A DNA stretch of 64,000 nucleotides from Streptomyces sp. DG1A-41 (GTDB taxonomy: Bacteria; Actinomycetota; Actinomycetes; Streptomycetales; Streptomycetaceae): the NCBI RefSeq assembly GCF_037055355.1, contig NZ_CP146350.1, positions 4,549,001 through 4,613,000 on the forward strand. The letters are read 5' to 3'. Both the position numbers and the translations under genes were made by a program. Positions 1 through 10,273 of this stretch are shown here, one piece after another. Position 1 is the first letter of the stretch. Each line of letters opens with the position of its first letter. The notes beneath the pieces were generated by a model. It saw nothing but the letters and a program-made list of their open reading frames with translations. It made no database searches and had not been told where the DNA came from.

Positions 1-738
1 CTGCTTGAGGTAGAAGGTCCGCTGGGCGATCGCGATCTCCTCCTCGGCCTTCAGCCGCGCCTGCTCGGCGGCCCGCCTGGCGACCGCCTCGGCGATGTCG
101 GCTTCCTGCTTGGCGCGGGCGGCCTCGGGCCGGCCGAGGTCCTCCAGGTAGGAGCCCTCGGTGGTGATGTCCTGGATCTGGAAGGCGTCCAGCACCAGGC
201 CCTGCCCGGACAGGCTCGCCTCCGCCTCCTCCGCCACCTGTCCGGCGAACGCGGCCCGGTCCCGGATGATGTCCTCCACCGACATCCGGCCGACGATGGC
301 CCGCAGGGCGCCGGAGAGCACCTCCTGGGTGAAGCCGACGATGCCGTCCTGCTGCATCAGGAACCGCTGGGCGGCGGCGCGGATGGCGTCCTCGGTGCCG
401 CCGACCTTGACGATGGCGACGCCCTCCAGGTTGGCCTTCACGCCGCGCAGGGTGACCGCGCCGCGCACCGCGACGGGGATGTGCCGCGAGGACAGGTCGA
501 GGGTGAACCTCTGCTGCACGAACGGCACGACGAACACGCCGCCGCCGACCACGACCTTCTGGCCGCTGTTGTCGGTGAACACCCGCCCGGTCTCCGGATC
601 GGTGGCCTTCTTGCCGCGCCGCCCGGTGACGATGAACGCCTCGCTCGGACCGGCGACCTTGTACCGGCTGACGACGACCAGCGCGAGCAGCACGAGGAGT
701 ACGACGACTCCTCCCACCGCGATGGCGACAGAACTCAT
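1..738 (-). CDS. Flotillin-like SPFH/band-7 membrane protein (partial, 3' end outside window)
   Basis: Probable membrane-microdomain scaffold of the flotillin family. The visible 246 codons start with an uncleaved hydrophobic anchor (about residues 3-24), followed by the SPFH/PHB domain. An Ala/Glu/Arg-rich segment typical of the flotillin coiled coil (for example EAVARRAAEQARLKAEEE) then runs off the window edge at base 1. The ATG at 738 has an AGGGGA ribosome site just upstream. An NfeD-like gene lies 103 bp upstream on the same strand, and flotillin/NfeD pairs are a known arrangement. The family assignment is firm; the substrate or partner is not visible. Confidence 0.85.
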   Translation of the reverse strand, partial: MSSVAIAVGGVVVLLVLLALVVVSRYKVAGPSEAFIVTGRRGKKATDPETGRVFTDNSGQKVVVGGGVFVVPFVQQRFTLDLSSRHIPVAVRGAVTLRGVKANLEGVAIVKVGGTEDAIRAAAQRFLMQQDGIVGFTQEVLSGALRAIVGRMSVEDIIRDRAAFAGQVAEEAEASLSGQGLVLDAFQIQDITTEGSYLEDLGRPEAARAKQEADIAEAVARRAAEQARLKAEEEIAIAQRTFYLKQ

Positions 739-841
739 GGTGATGTCCCCTCAGCCCTCCCTGAGGACGGCATTCGGTGAAGGATATGTGGATGTAAACG
801 GCACCTGGGCCGGTGCCGGAAAGGAGGACCGCTTCGCCGGG

Positions 842-1357
842 TCAGCGTTCGACCGGGCGCACGGACACCGCCGACTGCGACAGCGCCTGCTCGACCCAGA
901 CGTCGGCTCCCCGGGCCACGGCAACCGAACTCCTGGCCGCGAACTTCATCGGCTGCCCGGCCACATGCACCAGCACCTCGCCGTAGCCCTCGGCGGGGAT
1001 AGCGGTCACCACCGAGCCGGATGCGCCGATCAAGTCGGCGTCACGCGGAGCGGCGCCGGAGGAGTCCCGCAGCAGAGCCCGACTCAGGCGGTAGGCGAAC
1101 CAGCCGGTGAGGACACCGGCGGGCACCCCGATCACCGTGGCTCCCACCGGGCCCAGCCCGGTCGTCCCCATGACGATCGCCCCCGAGAAACCGAGCATGG
1201 ACAAGAACCCGGCGATCACCGGCAGCGACAGCAGCCCGTCGAGCAGGCCGTCCACCACGGAGACTCCGTCGAGCAGTCCCTCCAGTACGCCGTCGAGAAC
1301 GAACGACAGGGCAAGGAGGACGACCCCCGCTATGCCGAGCCCCAGAAACCAGGCCAT
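842..1357 (-). CDS. NfeD-like membrane protein, partner of the flotillin
   Basis: 171-residue membrane protein. Hydrophobic segments cover roughly residues 3-30, 45-70 and 75-95. A soluble C-terminal part of about 70 residues has the beta-rich pattern of the NfeD/YuaF OB-fold (G-x-V near IGASGSVVTAIPAEGYGEV). In this family the OB-fold protein is encoded beside flotillin and modulates membrane domains. The flotillin follows 103 bp downstream on the same strand, so co-transcription is likely. The OB-fold call rests on pattern and context rather than on a diagnostic motif. Confidence 0.65.
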   Translation of the reverse strand: MAWFLGLGIAGVVLLALSFVLDGVLEGLLDGVSVVDGLLDGLLSLPVIAGFLSMLGFSGAIVMGTTGLGPVGATVIGVPAGVLTGWFAYRLSRALLRDSSGAAPRDADLIGASGSVVTAIPAEGYGEVLVHVAGQPMKFAARSSVAVARGADVWVEQALSQSAVSVRPVER

Positions 1358-1717
1358 CCGCGCACACCGCCTCTCCTTGCCCTTCCCCCGTTGTCGCAGG
1401 CATCGTCACACGCGGACACCGGGCGATACATTGCCTGATTCCGGCAATCTTTACGCGGCTTTGATGCCGCACCCCGAACAGTCGGACCGTCGGCGGGTGA
1501 GGCCCTGCCGACGCTCTGTGACACCGCGTCAGAAGCCTGTACCGTTCCCAGCGGTGTGCCGGGAAGTCTGGTCGGCGATCTTGACGGAAGAAGGCGGAGA
1601 AGCTTCGCCGAACGGGGGTCCCGACGTGGTGCTCATGACGGTCTTCACAGTGGTCCTTGGCGGGGTACGCGCCCCTGCGCGGCTCCTCCTCCGCCTGAGC
1701 CGGGGAAGTCGTACGGC
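1358..1717. other. Divergent intergenic region, 360 bp
   Basis: Separates the leftward NfeD/flotillin pair from the rightward TrkA-N gene and so should carry both promoters. The only structure seen is a short inverted repeat, ATTGCC at 1430-1435 and GGCAAT at 1443-1448. No reading frame here looks coding. Confidence 0.4.
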
Positions 1718-3671
1718 ATGATCACATTCCCGCAGCCCGCGCCTGGCGTACCGCGTCCGGGGCACATGATCGTGTGCGGGGACGACGCGCTCGCCGAGAG
1801 GCTGGCAGCCGAGCTCGCCACCGTGTACCGGGAGCGGGTCACTCTGGTCGTACCGCCCTCGCGGCGGCCCGGCGCCACCACCGGAAGGGCGCGCGCCGCC
1901 GCGCTGCTCGGCCGGATACAGGCCGCCGTGAACCGCACGGAGGACTCGACCGATTCGGGCGCGGCCTGGCACGGCCCGCATCGTCGAGACCGCCGTCCTC
2001 GACGAAGCCGCCCTGGCCGAGATGGGCGTGTGCGAGGCCGCCGCGCTGGCGCTCGTGCACGACGACGACGAGACCAACATCCACGCCGCGCTGGCCGCCC
2101 GCCGTCTCAACCCCCGGCTGCGCCTGGTCATCCGGCTCTACAACCGCAAGCTCGGACAGCACCTGGAAGAACTCCTCGACCAGGCCGCCATCCTCGCCGT
2201 CCCCGGCCTGGATCCCGAGGCCCTGGACACCTCCACCACCGTCCTGTCGGACGCTGACACCGCGGCACCCGCGCTCGCGGCCACCGCCGTCGCGGGCACC
2301 AGCAAGGTCGTCCAGGCCGACGGCCTGCTGCTGCGCGCCGTGGAACGCACTCCACCCGGTCACGGCCGGGTCGCCGCTCCAGGCCTGTGCACCCTGGCCC
2401 TGCTGTCGTCGACCACCAACGACCCGGCCGGAGCGGAAGGTTCGGACGCCAGCGGCCGGGAGGCGCCGATTCTGCTCCCGGACGACGACACGGTCGCGGG
2501 CGCCACCGGGCGCGGCACGGTGGTCCTCGAAACTGTCACGCACACGGCTTCCGGTTCCGCACCGCGACGGCTGGCGGGGCGCGGACTGCCGCTCGGCTCC
2601 CTGTTCTCGCGCCGGCTGCGCTGGTCACTGGCCGGGCTCCTGGGCTGTGTGCTGGGGGTGGCCGTCGCAACCTGGCTGAGCACCGGGCATCACCCGCTGC
2701 ACGCCGCCTACCTCACCTTGCTCGACCTGTTCGCGATCGGCGACCCGGCCCTCGACGAGCCCACCGCGCGTCAGGTGCTCCAGCTCCTCGCCGGACTGGC
2801 CGGTCTGCTGCTCATGCCCGTCCTGCTCGCGGCCGTCCTGGAGGCGCTCGGCACGTTCCGCACGGCCTCCGCGCTGCGCCGGCCACCCCGCGGCCTGTCC
2901 GGCCACGTCGTCCTGGTCGGCCTCGGCAAGATCGGCACCCGGGTCCTGGCCCGTCTGCGGGAGCTCGACATCCCCGTGGTGTGTGTCGAGGCGGACCCGG
3001 AAGCGCGCGGCATCCCGCTCGCCCGCCGACTGCGCGTCCCCACCGTTCTCGGGGACGCCACCCAGGAGGGCGTGCTGGAGGCCGCAAAGATCCACCGGGC
3101 ACACTCTCTGTTGGCCCTCACCAGCCACGACACCACCAACCTCGAATCCGCCCTGTACGCACGCTCCCTCAAACCGGACCTGCGGGTGGCCCTGCGCCTG
3201 TACGACGACGCCTTCGCCACCGCTGTCTACCGCACCCTGCGCACCGCCCACCCGCGCGCCCTCACCCGCAGCCGCAGCGTCTCCACCCTCGCGGCCCCCG
3301 CCTTCGCCGGGGCCATGATGGGCCGCCAGGTCCTCGGGGCCATTCCCGTCGAACGCCGCGTGCTGCTCTTCGCCGCCCTCGGTGTCGCCGGGCACCCGCA
3401 GCTGGAAGGGCGCACCATCGCCGAGTCGTTCCGTCCAGGCAAGTGGCGCGTTCTGGCGCTGGACACGGCCGAGCCGGGCGAGCGACTGCCGGACCTCGCC
3501 GCCACACCGGCGCACCACGGCGCCGAACGCCCCGGCGGACTCGTCTGGGACTTGCACCCCGGTTATGTCCTACGGCCCGAAGACCGCGTGGTACTCGCCG
3601 CGACGCGCCAGGGCCTGGCCGAGCTCCTGGGCCGGCAGTCACGGATGAGGGCGCGAACCACTGACGCCTAG
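1718..3671 (+). pseudogene. Two-domain TrkA-N (RCK-type) NAD-binding membrane protein, split by a frameshift
   Basis: Likely ion-flux regulator: an N-terminal Rossmann TrkA-N domain (HMIVCGDDALAERLAAEL), a paired hydrophobic region (about 2610-2680 and 2775-2850), then a second TrkA-N domain with the classic GHVVLVGLGKIGTRVL. The frame beginning at ATG 1718 breaks near 1960-1970. Removing the T at about 1967 joins ...DSTDSGAAG to TARIVETAVLDEAALAEMG, which continues to the TAG at 3669. Without repair, only the part from about 2022 is read. The rest is intact with good codon usage, so an assembly indel is at least as likely as real inactivation. The ribosome site GGGGAAG precedes ATG 1718. Confidence 0.7.
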
Positions 3672-3835
3672 CGGAGCAGCGACCGTTTCGGTGCGGCTGG
3701 GCTGTTCCCACCGGGTCGCAGGTGCGTAAACCCTCGACGACCAGTGCCGCAAGCCGTTGCTGCCCAAGGCGCCCGGCTGCCGGGAACCGCTTGCAGACGT
3801 CGGCCAGTGCTCCTGACGTCCTGCCTGACCTGTCC

Positions 3836-4966
3836 TTACGGGCCCTCCGTTCCGCCAGGCGTGTGGCGCTGGACGAGCCGGGAGATGTCGTGCGCGGTGA
3901 TGATGCCGGCCAGGTGGTGCCCGTCGGTGACGAGGATGGGCAGGCCGCGGCCGGGGGAGAGCCTTTCGAGCACCTCCACCAGCAGGTCGTCCGGAGCGCA
4001 GGTGGTGCACCGCACCCAAGGGGTCGCCACGTCACGCACGCGCAGGGTCTCCCGCTGCGGGGCAGGAATCCTCGCGAGCCGGGGGAGGTGGAGCAGGCCG
4101 CTGGGGCGTCCCTCGAAGTCGATCAGGGCCATGGTCGAGTGGCGGGTGCGCACGGCCACGTCATCGAGGCAGCGTTGCACGGTCAGCCAGTCCTGGCACG
4201 TCTCCACCGGACTCGACATGGCATCGGCCGCCCGCAGTCCGCGCAGGGCGGGGGCCAGCCTCGCGCTCCGGTGTTCCGCGCTGGCGATGATCACGACGAA
4301 GAAGCCGATGACCGCCAGCCACAGTCCACTCAGGGCGCCGCGCAGCACAGCGATCCACCCGACGCCGACGAGCAGGATGCCGAGGACCTGCCCGCCGCGG
4401 GCGGCCGCTCGCTCGGCGCGGTCCTGGTCTCCGGTCCGCCACCACGTCAGCGCCTGCACCACCCGCCCTCCATCCAGTGGGGCGGCCGGCAGCAGATTGA
4501 ACACGGCCAGGACGAGGTTCACCCAACCGAGCCAGAGCAGGACGGCTGCGGGCACGGCCCAGCCGGACAACGTCTCCAGCCCGATGCCAGCCCCGAGCGC
4601 CACCGCACCGACGACCAGGCTGGTGAGCGGCCCGCTGACGGCGATCAGGAAGGTCGTGCCGGCCGTGCGTGGCTTGCCCATTCTGGTCATTCCGCCCAAG
4701 GCCCACAGGGTGATGCTCTGGACCTGGACGCCCTTCCTGCGGGCGGTCACCGCGTGGGCGGCCTCGTGGGCCAGCAGGCTCGCTAGGAGGAGCAGGGCCC
4801 CGGCCAGGCCGGCGACCGTGTAGGTGGCGTCGGGCTGGCCCGGGATCCTGGCCGGGAGGGTCTGGCTTCCCAGGCTGTAGCCGAAGAGCATCACGAGCAG
4901 GGGCACGGTCCAGTGGATGCGCAGCGGCACCCCGAGAACGCGTCCCATCCGTACCGAGCTGTTCAT
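3836..4966 (-). CDS. Site-2 zinc metalloprotease with C-terminal CBS domain pair (Rip3/SpoIVFB type)
   Basis: Intramembrane protease of the S2P/M50 family, expected to cut membrane-bound regulators such as anti-sigma factors. The zinc motif HEAAH lies in the second membrane segment (ASLLAHEAAHAVTA). The partner Asp motif is NLLPAAPLDGGRV. About six hydrophobic segments precede a soluble C-terminal part that reads as two CBS repeats (DAMSSPVETC and VRDVATPWVRCTT). ATGs at 4972 and 4966 compete. AGGAG abuts the first but lies 6 nt from the second, so MNSSVRMG... at 4966 is preferred (376 aa). A longer open frame reaches 5137 but has no ribosome site. Confidence 0.88.
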   Translation of the reverse strand: MNSSVRMGRVLGVPLRIHWTVPLLVMLFGYSLGSQTLPARIPGQPDATYTVAGLAGALLLLASLLAHEAAHAVTARRKGVQVQSITLWALGGMTRMGKPRTAGTTFLIAVSGPLTSLVVGAVALGAGIGLETLSGWAVPAAVLLWLGWVNLVLAVFNLLPAAPLDGGRVVQALTWWRTGDQDRAERAAARGGQVLGILLVGVGWIAVLRGALSGLWLAVIGFFVVIIASAEHRSARLAPALRGLRAADAMSSPVETCQDWLTVQRCLDDVAVRTRHSTMALIDFEGRPSGLLHLPRLARIPAPQRETLRVRDVATPWVRCTTCAPDDLLVEVLERLSPGRGLPILVTDGHHLAGIITAHDISRLVQRHTPGGTEGP

Positions 4967-5133
4967 CGCCATCTCCTGCGGACCGGGGCGGGTGTTCCCG
5001 CACCGAAGCCGACACGCCGGGGTGCCCGCGGGAACGGATCGGCACAGAGTCCGCCCACTGTCAGTCTCGCTCCCCGAGCGCAGGTGACGAGGAATGCGAC
5101 GTTCCTGGGCATGGGTGATCACCCGTCGAGTAC

Positions 5134-5380
5134 TCATGGGTCGGCAGATCCGCCGCCACTGTGACCGTGCCGGTCCGGATGCTGAGTCCGCGTGTCCGTG
5201 GTGCCCCGCGGTGAGGCGGAGCCGGCCTGTTGGCAGACGTCGGGGATGCCGTCGGCGTTCTCGTCACGGTTCTCCTCCGCGTACAGCCGCCGGTACTCGT
5301 GGTTCCGCGGTCTGAGCAGCACGCAGCCAGGAGCGCGGAGGTCAGGGAGCCGAGGAGGACGGCGGCCTTGATGTGCCCGA
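5134..5380 (-). pseudogene. Possible small membrane protein remnant, frameshifted
   Basis: Two minus-strand frames join into a plausible small protein. One gives a hydrophobic helix (AAVLLGSLTSALLAA). A one-base shift leads to CVLLRPRNHEYRRLYAEE and an EF-hand-like DENADGIPD, ending at the stop at 5134. No convincing start codon is seen. The function is unknown, and the call rests only on the helix-to-acidic-loop continuity across the shift. It lies divergent from the broken PucR-like gene. Confidence 0.3.
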
Positions 5381-6416
5381 GGTCTGCGGGGTCCTGTCGA
5401 AGACCTCGAAAGGCTTCGGCAGCTCGCCGCCACAGCGGCCGGCCGCGGAACGGCCCTGCGGTTCCTGGTCGCCGGGTATCCGGCCTCGGTGTGCCGGGTC
5501 TGGACGGACGTGCCGGCGGCTGGCCAGGCTCTGGAGCCCGACGATCCGGGAGAAGTCGGTTCGGCTCTGATCAGCGCGATCGGCGAGGCGACCGTGGCGC
5601 TGACCGGGGGCTGCGAAACCGCCCATCGCGCGGCCATCCGAGGCGAAGAGGCGATGCGGCGGGAGTTCGTCGACGACCTGCTCGTCGGCCGAACCGGCCT
5701 GGGCCGCCTTGCCGAGCGGGCCGGACGATTCGGGCTACGGCTGGTCGGGCCGCACAGCGTGGCCGTCGCCCGGACGAGCGAGCCCTTCGGCGCGGGCGAC
5801 GACACCACGCGCTAGGTCGGAGGCGCTGACCGCCCGTTTCGGTGCGCAGGACGTGCTGATCACCACCAAGGACAGCTTGCTCGTGTGTGTATCGCCCGGC
5901 GCGGCCCCGGATGTCGCGGACTTCTTCGCCGGCGCGGTGCGCAAGGCCGTCGACGAGCGGTGCAGGATCGCCGTCGGCCGCCCCCGGCCAGGCCCCAGCG
6001 GCATCGTCCGTTCCTGCCACGAGGCCCGCAGCACCCTCGACCTCGCCACCCAGCTCGGCCTGACCGCCTCGTGCGTGCACGCCTCGGACCTGCTGGTGTT
6101 CCAGGTCCTCGGCAGGGACCGCGCCGCCATCACCGACCTGGTGGCCACTGTCCTGGGCGGCCTCGAAGGCGCACGCGGCGGGCCCAGGACACTTCTGGAA
6201 ACCCTGACCGCGTTCTTCGCCAGCGGCTGTCTGAACACCACCACGGCCCGCCGACTCCGGGTGAGCGTGCGCACCATCACCTGCCGGCTCGGGCGCATCC
6301 GGCAACTCACCGGCCACGACCCCACCGGTCCCGACCAGCGCCACATCCTGCAGACCGCCGAGCTCGGCGCCCGTCTCCTGGACTGGCAGGCCCGCCCGCT
6401 GCAGCCCTCCGAGTGA
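5372..6416 (+). pseudogene. PucR/CdaR-type transcriptional regulator, frameshifted and probably 5'-truncated
   Basis: The C-terminal part ends in a PucR-type helix-turn-helix (LLETLTAFFASGCLNTTTARRL ... VSVRTITCRLGRIRQLTG). The upstream frame, coding from at least 5489 (GTG) and open from 5372, carries the middle region and stops at TAG 5813-5815. Deleting one T there joins DDTTR to RSEALTARFGAQDVLITTKD in the other frame, which ends at 6416. No ATG or GTG opens the N-terminal part before 5489, so the start also looks lost. Family members bind DNA through this C-terminal HTH. The effector cannot be inferred. Confidence 0.6.
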
Positions 6417-6449
6417 TCCGGACCGCCCCGGGTGGGTACAGGGTCACGC

Positions 6450-8291
6450 ATGAACGAGTGGCTGCCGGCGCCACATGAGGGATATCTGCCGATCGAGGAC
6501 CACGGCCTGATCGGCGATGGCCGCGGTTGCGCCCTGGTGGGCCGCGACGGCGCCATCAGCTTCATGTGCGTCCCCCGGTTCGACGCCCCGCCCCTGTTCT
6601 GCTCACTGCTCGACCGCCACCGCGGCGGTTCCTTCCTACTGGCACCGGAGGGCCTGCGGCTGAGCCGCCAGCACTACGTCGAGGACACCGGCGTCCTCGT
6701 GACAGAACTGCGTACGGACACCGGAGTCGTCGAGATCACCGATGCGTTCCTGCTGCGACCAGGCGCGCGGTTGGAGGTGGACGCCCCAGCCGGTACGGGA
6801 GAACTGGTCCGGCACGCGCGCGTCACACACGGCTCCGTCGATCTGGCGGTGGCGGTACAGCCACGGGGTGGAACCCACACCGAGCGTCAGACGGCGGGCT
6901 GGCAAATGACGTGCCCCCGGCAAGCCCTGAAACTGCACCTCACCGCTTCCCGGCCACTGCCCGGCCCCCGGTGCACCCTGTCCCTGAGCCAGGGCGAGGA
7001 CCTCTGGTTCCGTCTGCGCTGGAGTGAACGACGGGACACCGACCCGGGACGATCGATCTCCCCGTGCTTCAACGACACCGTACGGGCGTGGCGCCGCTGG
7101 TCGGCCTTCGTAGTGGACGACACTCCCCGCGCTGACCTGGTGCGCCGCTCGGCCATCACCCTGAAGCTTCTCGACTACGTCGAGAACGGCGCCATCGTCG
7201 CCGCCCCGACGTCCTCCCTGCCCGAACGCATCGGAGGTGACCGGAACTGGGACTACCGCTACGCCTGGATCCGGGACGCGGCGTACACCGTCTTCGCCCT
7301 GCGCCGCATCGGCCTTCCCGACGAAGCCGGAGGCTTCCTCCACTGGGCGCTGACCGCCGCCTGGCGGGACGGGCGACTGCGCGTGCTGTACGACGTGGAC
7401 GGCCGGCCACCGCCGCCGGAAGTGATCGACGAGGAACTGGAGGGCTACCGCGGCTCCGCACCCGTACGGTGGGGAAACGCCGCCGTCGAACAGCTCCAGC
7501 ACGACGTCTACGGTGAACTCCTCGACTGCGCCTTCCAATGGGCGGCCACGGGACGACCCTTGAGCACCGGTCTGTGGCACCGCCTGTCCGGCCTGGCCGA
7601 ACAAGCCCGCACCGCATGGCGGACACCGGATCACGGCATCTGGGAAGTACGCACCCACGGACGCCCGTTCACGTACTCGGCAGCGATGTGCCAGGTGGCG
7701 CTCGACCGCGCCGCACGACTCGCCGCCCGCCTGAATCTCCCGGGCAACGCCACCACGTGGGCCGCGGAGGCCCGCCACCTCACCGGCCGGATCATCCACG
7801 ACGCCTGGGACGAGCACACGCACTCCTTCACAGAACACCTCGGCGCACGAGGCGGCCTGGACGCCTCCCTGCTCGCCCTGCCCCTCAGACGCGTCCTTCC
7901 CGCCGACCACCCCCGCATGGTGGCCACCACCCAGGCGATCACCGAACGCCTCGGCGCGGGCGACGGCCTGCTGTTCCGCTACCTGCCGCAGGACTCGCCC
8001 GACGGCCTCCAGGAGCCGGAGGGCGCCTTCCTGCTGTGCAGTTTCTGGCTCGTGGACAACCTCGCGGGCCAAGGCCGCGTCGACGAAGCCTCGGAGCTGT
8101 TCGAGAGGCTGTGCTCCTACGCCAGCCCCCTCGGCCTGTTCGCCGAACAGATCGACCCCGCAGACCGCTCCTTCCTCGGCAACTTCCCTCAGGCACTCAG
8201 CCACGTCGGGCTGATGTCCAGCGCCGTCGTCCTCGCCCGCACACAGCGCGGCGTACGGCCGGAGCTCTCCACCCACGCGTGGTTTCGGTGA
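6450..8291 (+). CDS. Glycoside hydrolase family 15 (glucoamylase/trehalase-like)
   Basis: 613-residue cytosolic GH15 protein without signal peptide. The N-terminal beta-sandwich begins with YLPIEDHGLIGDGRGCALV. The (alpha/alpha)6 catalytic part starts near residue 240 with the family signature NWDYRYAWIRDAAYTVFAL. A later EPEGAFLLCSFWLVDNLA carries the expected catalytic-site glutamate region. Actinobacterial members hydrolyse trehalose or alpha-glucans; the substrate is not decidable here. ATG 6450 is preferred over GTG 6432 because AGGG (6440-6443) lies 6 nt upstream. It follows the broken PucR-like gene by 33 bp. Confidence 0.88.
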   Translation: MNEWLPAPHEGYLPIEDHGLIGDGRGCALVGRDGAISFMCVPRFDAPPLFCSLLDRHRGGSFLLAPEGLRLSRQHYVEDTGVLVTELRTDTGVVEITDAFLLRPGARLEVDAPAGTGELVRHARVTHGSVDLAVAVQPRGGTHTERQTAGWQMTCPRQALKLHLTASRPLPGPRCTLSLSQGEDLWFRLRWSERRDTDPGRSISPCFNDTVRAWRRWSAFVVDDTPRADLVRRSAITLKLLDYVENGAIVAAPTSSLPERIGGDRNWDYRYAWIRDAAYTVFALRRIGLPDEAGGFLHWALTAAWRDGRLRVLYDVDGRPPPPEVIDEELEGYRGSAPVRWGNAAVEQLQHDVYGELLDCAFQWAATGRPLSTGLWHRLSGLAEQARTAWRTPDHGIWEVRTHGRPFTYSAAMCQVALDRAARLAARLNLPGNATTWAAEARHLTGRIIHDAWDEHTHSFTEHLGARGGLDASLLALPLRRVLPADHPRMVATTQAITERLGAGDGLLFRYLPQDSPDGLQEPEGAFLLCSFWLVDNLAGQGRVDEASELFERLCSYASPLGLFAEQIDPADRSFLGNFPQALSHVGLMSSAVVLARTQRGVRPELSTHAWFR

Positions 8292-8659
8292 GGGCAGAGG
8301 TCTGAGGCTTTGGCATCGGCTCAGAAATGTGTCCGATGAACGTATTCAGGTCTCCGAATAACGGCTTGATATCGCTCGCTGGCACTTTCCATCATCACCG
8401 ACGGTTATGTGATCTGCGTTACTAAAGATCTTGCAAAGACCGTGATAGAACAACCCAACTCCGCAGGTGGTAATAACTCCTCACCGCAGTGCGGAGCGGT
8501 CGGCGTGCACCGGCAACGCGCTCAGGGCGATCACGGTCCGCATCCGTGGGGCCACGTTCAAAGGTCGGCGTTCAGCCGTCGGCGTCCACTCCCACCAACC
8601 GCACATCGACCGGAAGCACTCACCCCGTGTTCCGGTCCTGCGCCATCGAGGTAGCCACC
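8292..8659 (+). promoter_or_regulatory. Leader of the cation symporter gene with a candidate stem-loop
   Basis: This 368-bp gap holds an A/T-richer stretch (about 8330-8460) likely to carry the promoter. Downstream, CTCCGCA (8459-8465) pairs with TGCGGAG (8490-8496) and encloses a second stem, GGTG (8466-8469) with CACC (8482-8485). The pairing is compatible with a structured 5' leader. I could not match it to the glycine riboswitch or any other known class. Confidence 0.35.
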
Positions 8660-10198
8660 GTGTCACTCGACTCCGTCACTCAGTCCGTCGACGAAGCCGT
8701 CAGCGACTTCTTCGAGCCCATAGCCAAGTGGCTCGGGGAAGCCGTCTTCTACGCCGTTCCCGTCGCGGGGACGGACCTTCCCCTCATCGTGGCCTGGCTC
8801 GTCGTCGCCGGTCTGGTCTTCACCGGCTGGTTCGGGTTCGTTCAGGTCCGCAAGTTCAGACTCGCCGTCGACGTGGTGCGGGGGAAGTACGACGAGAAGG
8901 GGTCGGCCGGTGAGGTCAACCACTTCCAGGCACTGACCGCGGCCGTCTCCGGCACGGTCGGTCTCGGAAACATCGCCGGTGTGGCCGTAGCCGTCTCCAT
9001 CGGTGGCGCCGGCGCCACCTTCTGGATGATCCTGTGCGGCCTGCTCGGCATGGCGTCCAAGTTCGTCGAGGTCACCCTCGGCGTGAAGTACCGCGAGGTG
9101 CATGCCGACGGCACCGTCTCCGGCGGGCCGATGCACTACCTGCCTAAGGGCCTCGCCGACCGATTCGGCACGAACGGCAGGAAGCTCGGCAAGGTCCTCG
9201 CTGTCCTCGCCTCGTTCATGATCCTGTTCTTCGGCCTCTTCGGCGGCAACCTCTTCCAGGTCAACCAGTCCTACGCGCAGTTGGTCTCCGTCACCGGCGG
9301 CGAGGACGGGCTGATGGGCTCCTCCGCCGGCGCGCTGTTCTTCGGCATCCTGGTCGCCGCGCTCGTCGGCATCGTGCTGCTCGGCGGTATCCGCTCCATC
9401 GCCAACGTCACCAGCAGGCTCGTGCCCGCCATGGCCGGCATCTACATCGCGGCCTGCCTGGTCGTCATCCTGGTCAATGTCACCGCCGTCCCGGACGCGT
9501 TCGTCACGATCATCGAGGGCGCCTTCAACCCGGAGGGTGTCGCCGGCGGTGTGCTCGGCGCGCTGATCATCGGCTTCAAGCGGGCCGCCTTCTCCAACGA
9601 GGCGGGTCTGGGCTCCGCGCCGATCGCCCACTCCGCGGTGAAGACCAAGCACCCGGCCAGCGAGGGCCTTGTCGCCCTGCTGGAGCCGTTCATCGACACC
9701 GTCGTCATCTGCACGATGACCGCGCTGACCATCGTCATCGCCAACCCGGCCAGCTGGGCCGAGGCCCGCAAGGACCCCGACTCCATCGGCGGCGTCACGA
9801 TCACCTCCGACGCCTTCGAGACGGTCCTGCCCTGGTTCCCGTACATCCTCACCGTCGCGGTGCTGCTGTTCGCCATCTCCACCGTGCTGACCTGGGGCTA
9901 CTACGGCCTCAAGGCGTGGACCCACCTCTTCGGCCGCAGCAGGACCAGCGAGCTGACCTACAAGGTCGTCTACACGCTGTTCGCGATCACCGGCTCGCTC
10001 CTGACGCTCCAGACCCTGATCGACATGGCCGACGCGGTGCTCTTCATGCTCGCCGTCATCAACATCATCGGCCTGTACCTCCTCGCACCGGTCGTCAAGC
10101 GCGAGCTCAACTCCTTCCTGGAGTTCGTCCGCGCCCGTGACGCCGGTGAGGCCATCGAGGGCGAGGAAGACCAGGAGTCGGTGAAGACCACCGTCTGA
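8660..10198 (+). CDS. Alanine/glycine:cation symporter family protein (AGCS)
   Basis: 512-residue inner-membrane amino-acid transporter with about ten hydrophobic segments. The AGCS signature region is clear: AVSGTVGLGNIAGVAVAVSIGGAG near residue 95, followed by GMASKFVEV and FKRAAFSNEAGLGSAPIAHS. Members co-transport small amino acids with sodium or protons. The GTG start at 8660 has GAGG at 8648-8651, 8 nt upstream. An in-frame GTG at 8489 would add a non-hydrophobic extension with no ribosome site. A strong hairpin follows the stop, so the gene looks monocistronic. Confidence 0.92.
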   Translation: MSLDSVTQSVDEAVSDFFEPIAKWLGEAVFYAVPVAGTDLPLIVAWLVVAGLVFTGWFGFVQVRKFRLAVDVVRGKYDEKGSAGEVNHFQALTAAVSGTVGLGNIAGVAVAVSIGGAGATFWMILCGLLGMASKFVEVTLGVKYREVHADGTVSGGPMHYLPKGLADRFGTNGRKLGKVLAVLASFMILFFGLFGGNLFQVNQSYAQLVSVTGGEDGLMGSSAGALFFGILVAALVGIVLLGGIRSIANVTSRLVPAMAGIYIAACLVVILVNVTAVPDAFVTIIEGAFNPEGVAGGVLGALIIGFKRAAFSNEAGLGSAPIAHSAVKTKHPASEGLVALLEPFIDTVVICTMTALTIVIANPASWAEARKDPDSIGGVTITSDAFETVLPWFPYILTVAVLLFAISTVLTWGYYGLKAWTHLFGRSRTSELTYKVVYTLFAITGSLLTLQTLIDMADAVLFMLAVINIIGLYLLAPVVKRELNSFLEFVRARDAGEAIEGEEDQESVKTTV

Positions 10199-10226
10199 CC
10201 GTCCCCCTCCCGGCGGCCCGGCTCCT

Positions 10227-10273
10227 GAACGGGCCCGTGCACACCTTGCGCCTTGGTGAGCACGGGCCCGTTC
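10227..10273 (+). terminator. Hairpin terminator of the AGCS gene
   Basis: A perfect 14-bp inverted repeat, GAACGGGCCCGTGC at 10227-10240 and GCACGGGCCCGTTC at 10260-10273, with a 19-nt loop, 28 bp after the symporter stop. There is no U-tract, as is usual for Streptomyces terminators. Confidence 0.75.

Noticed and set aside
6636..8276. 546-codon open frame on the minus strand
   Set aside because: Exactly antisense to the GH15 gene, low-complexity Gly/Val/Glu composition typical of a high-GC shadow frame.
8292..8659. Glycine riboswitch before the AGCS gene
   Set aside because: Could not align the conserved glycine-aptamer core; only generic stems seen.
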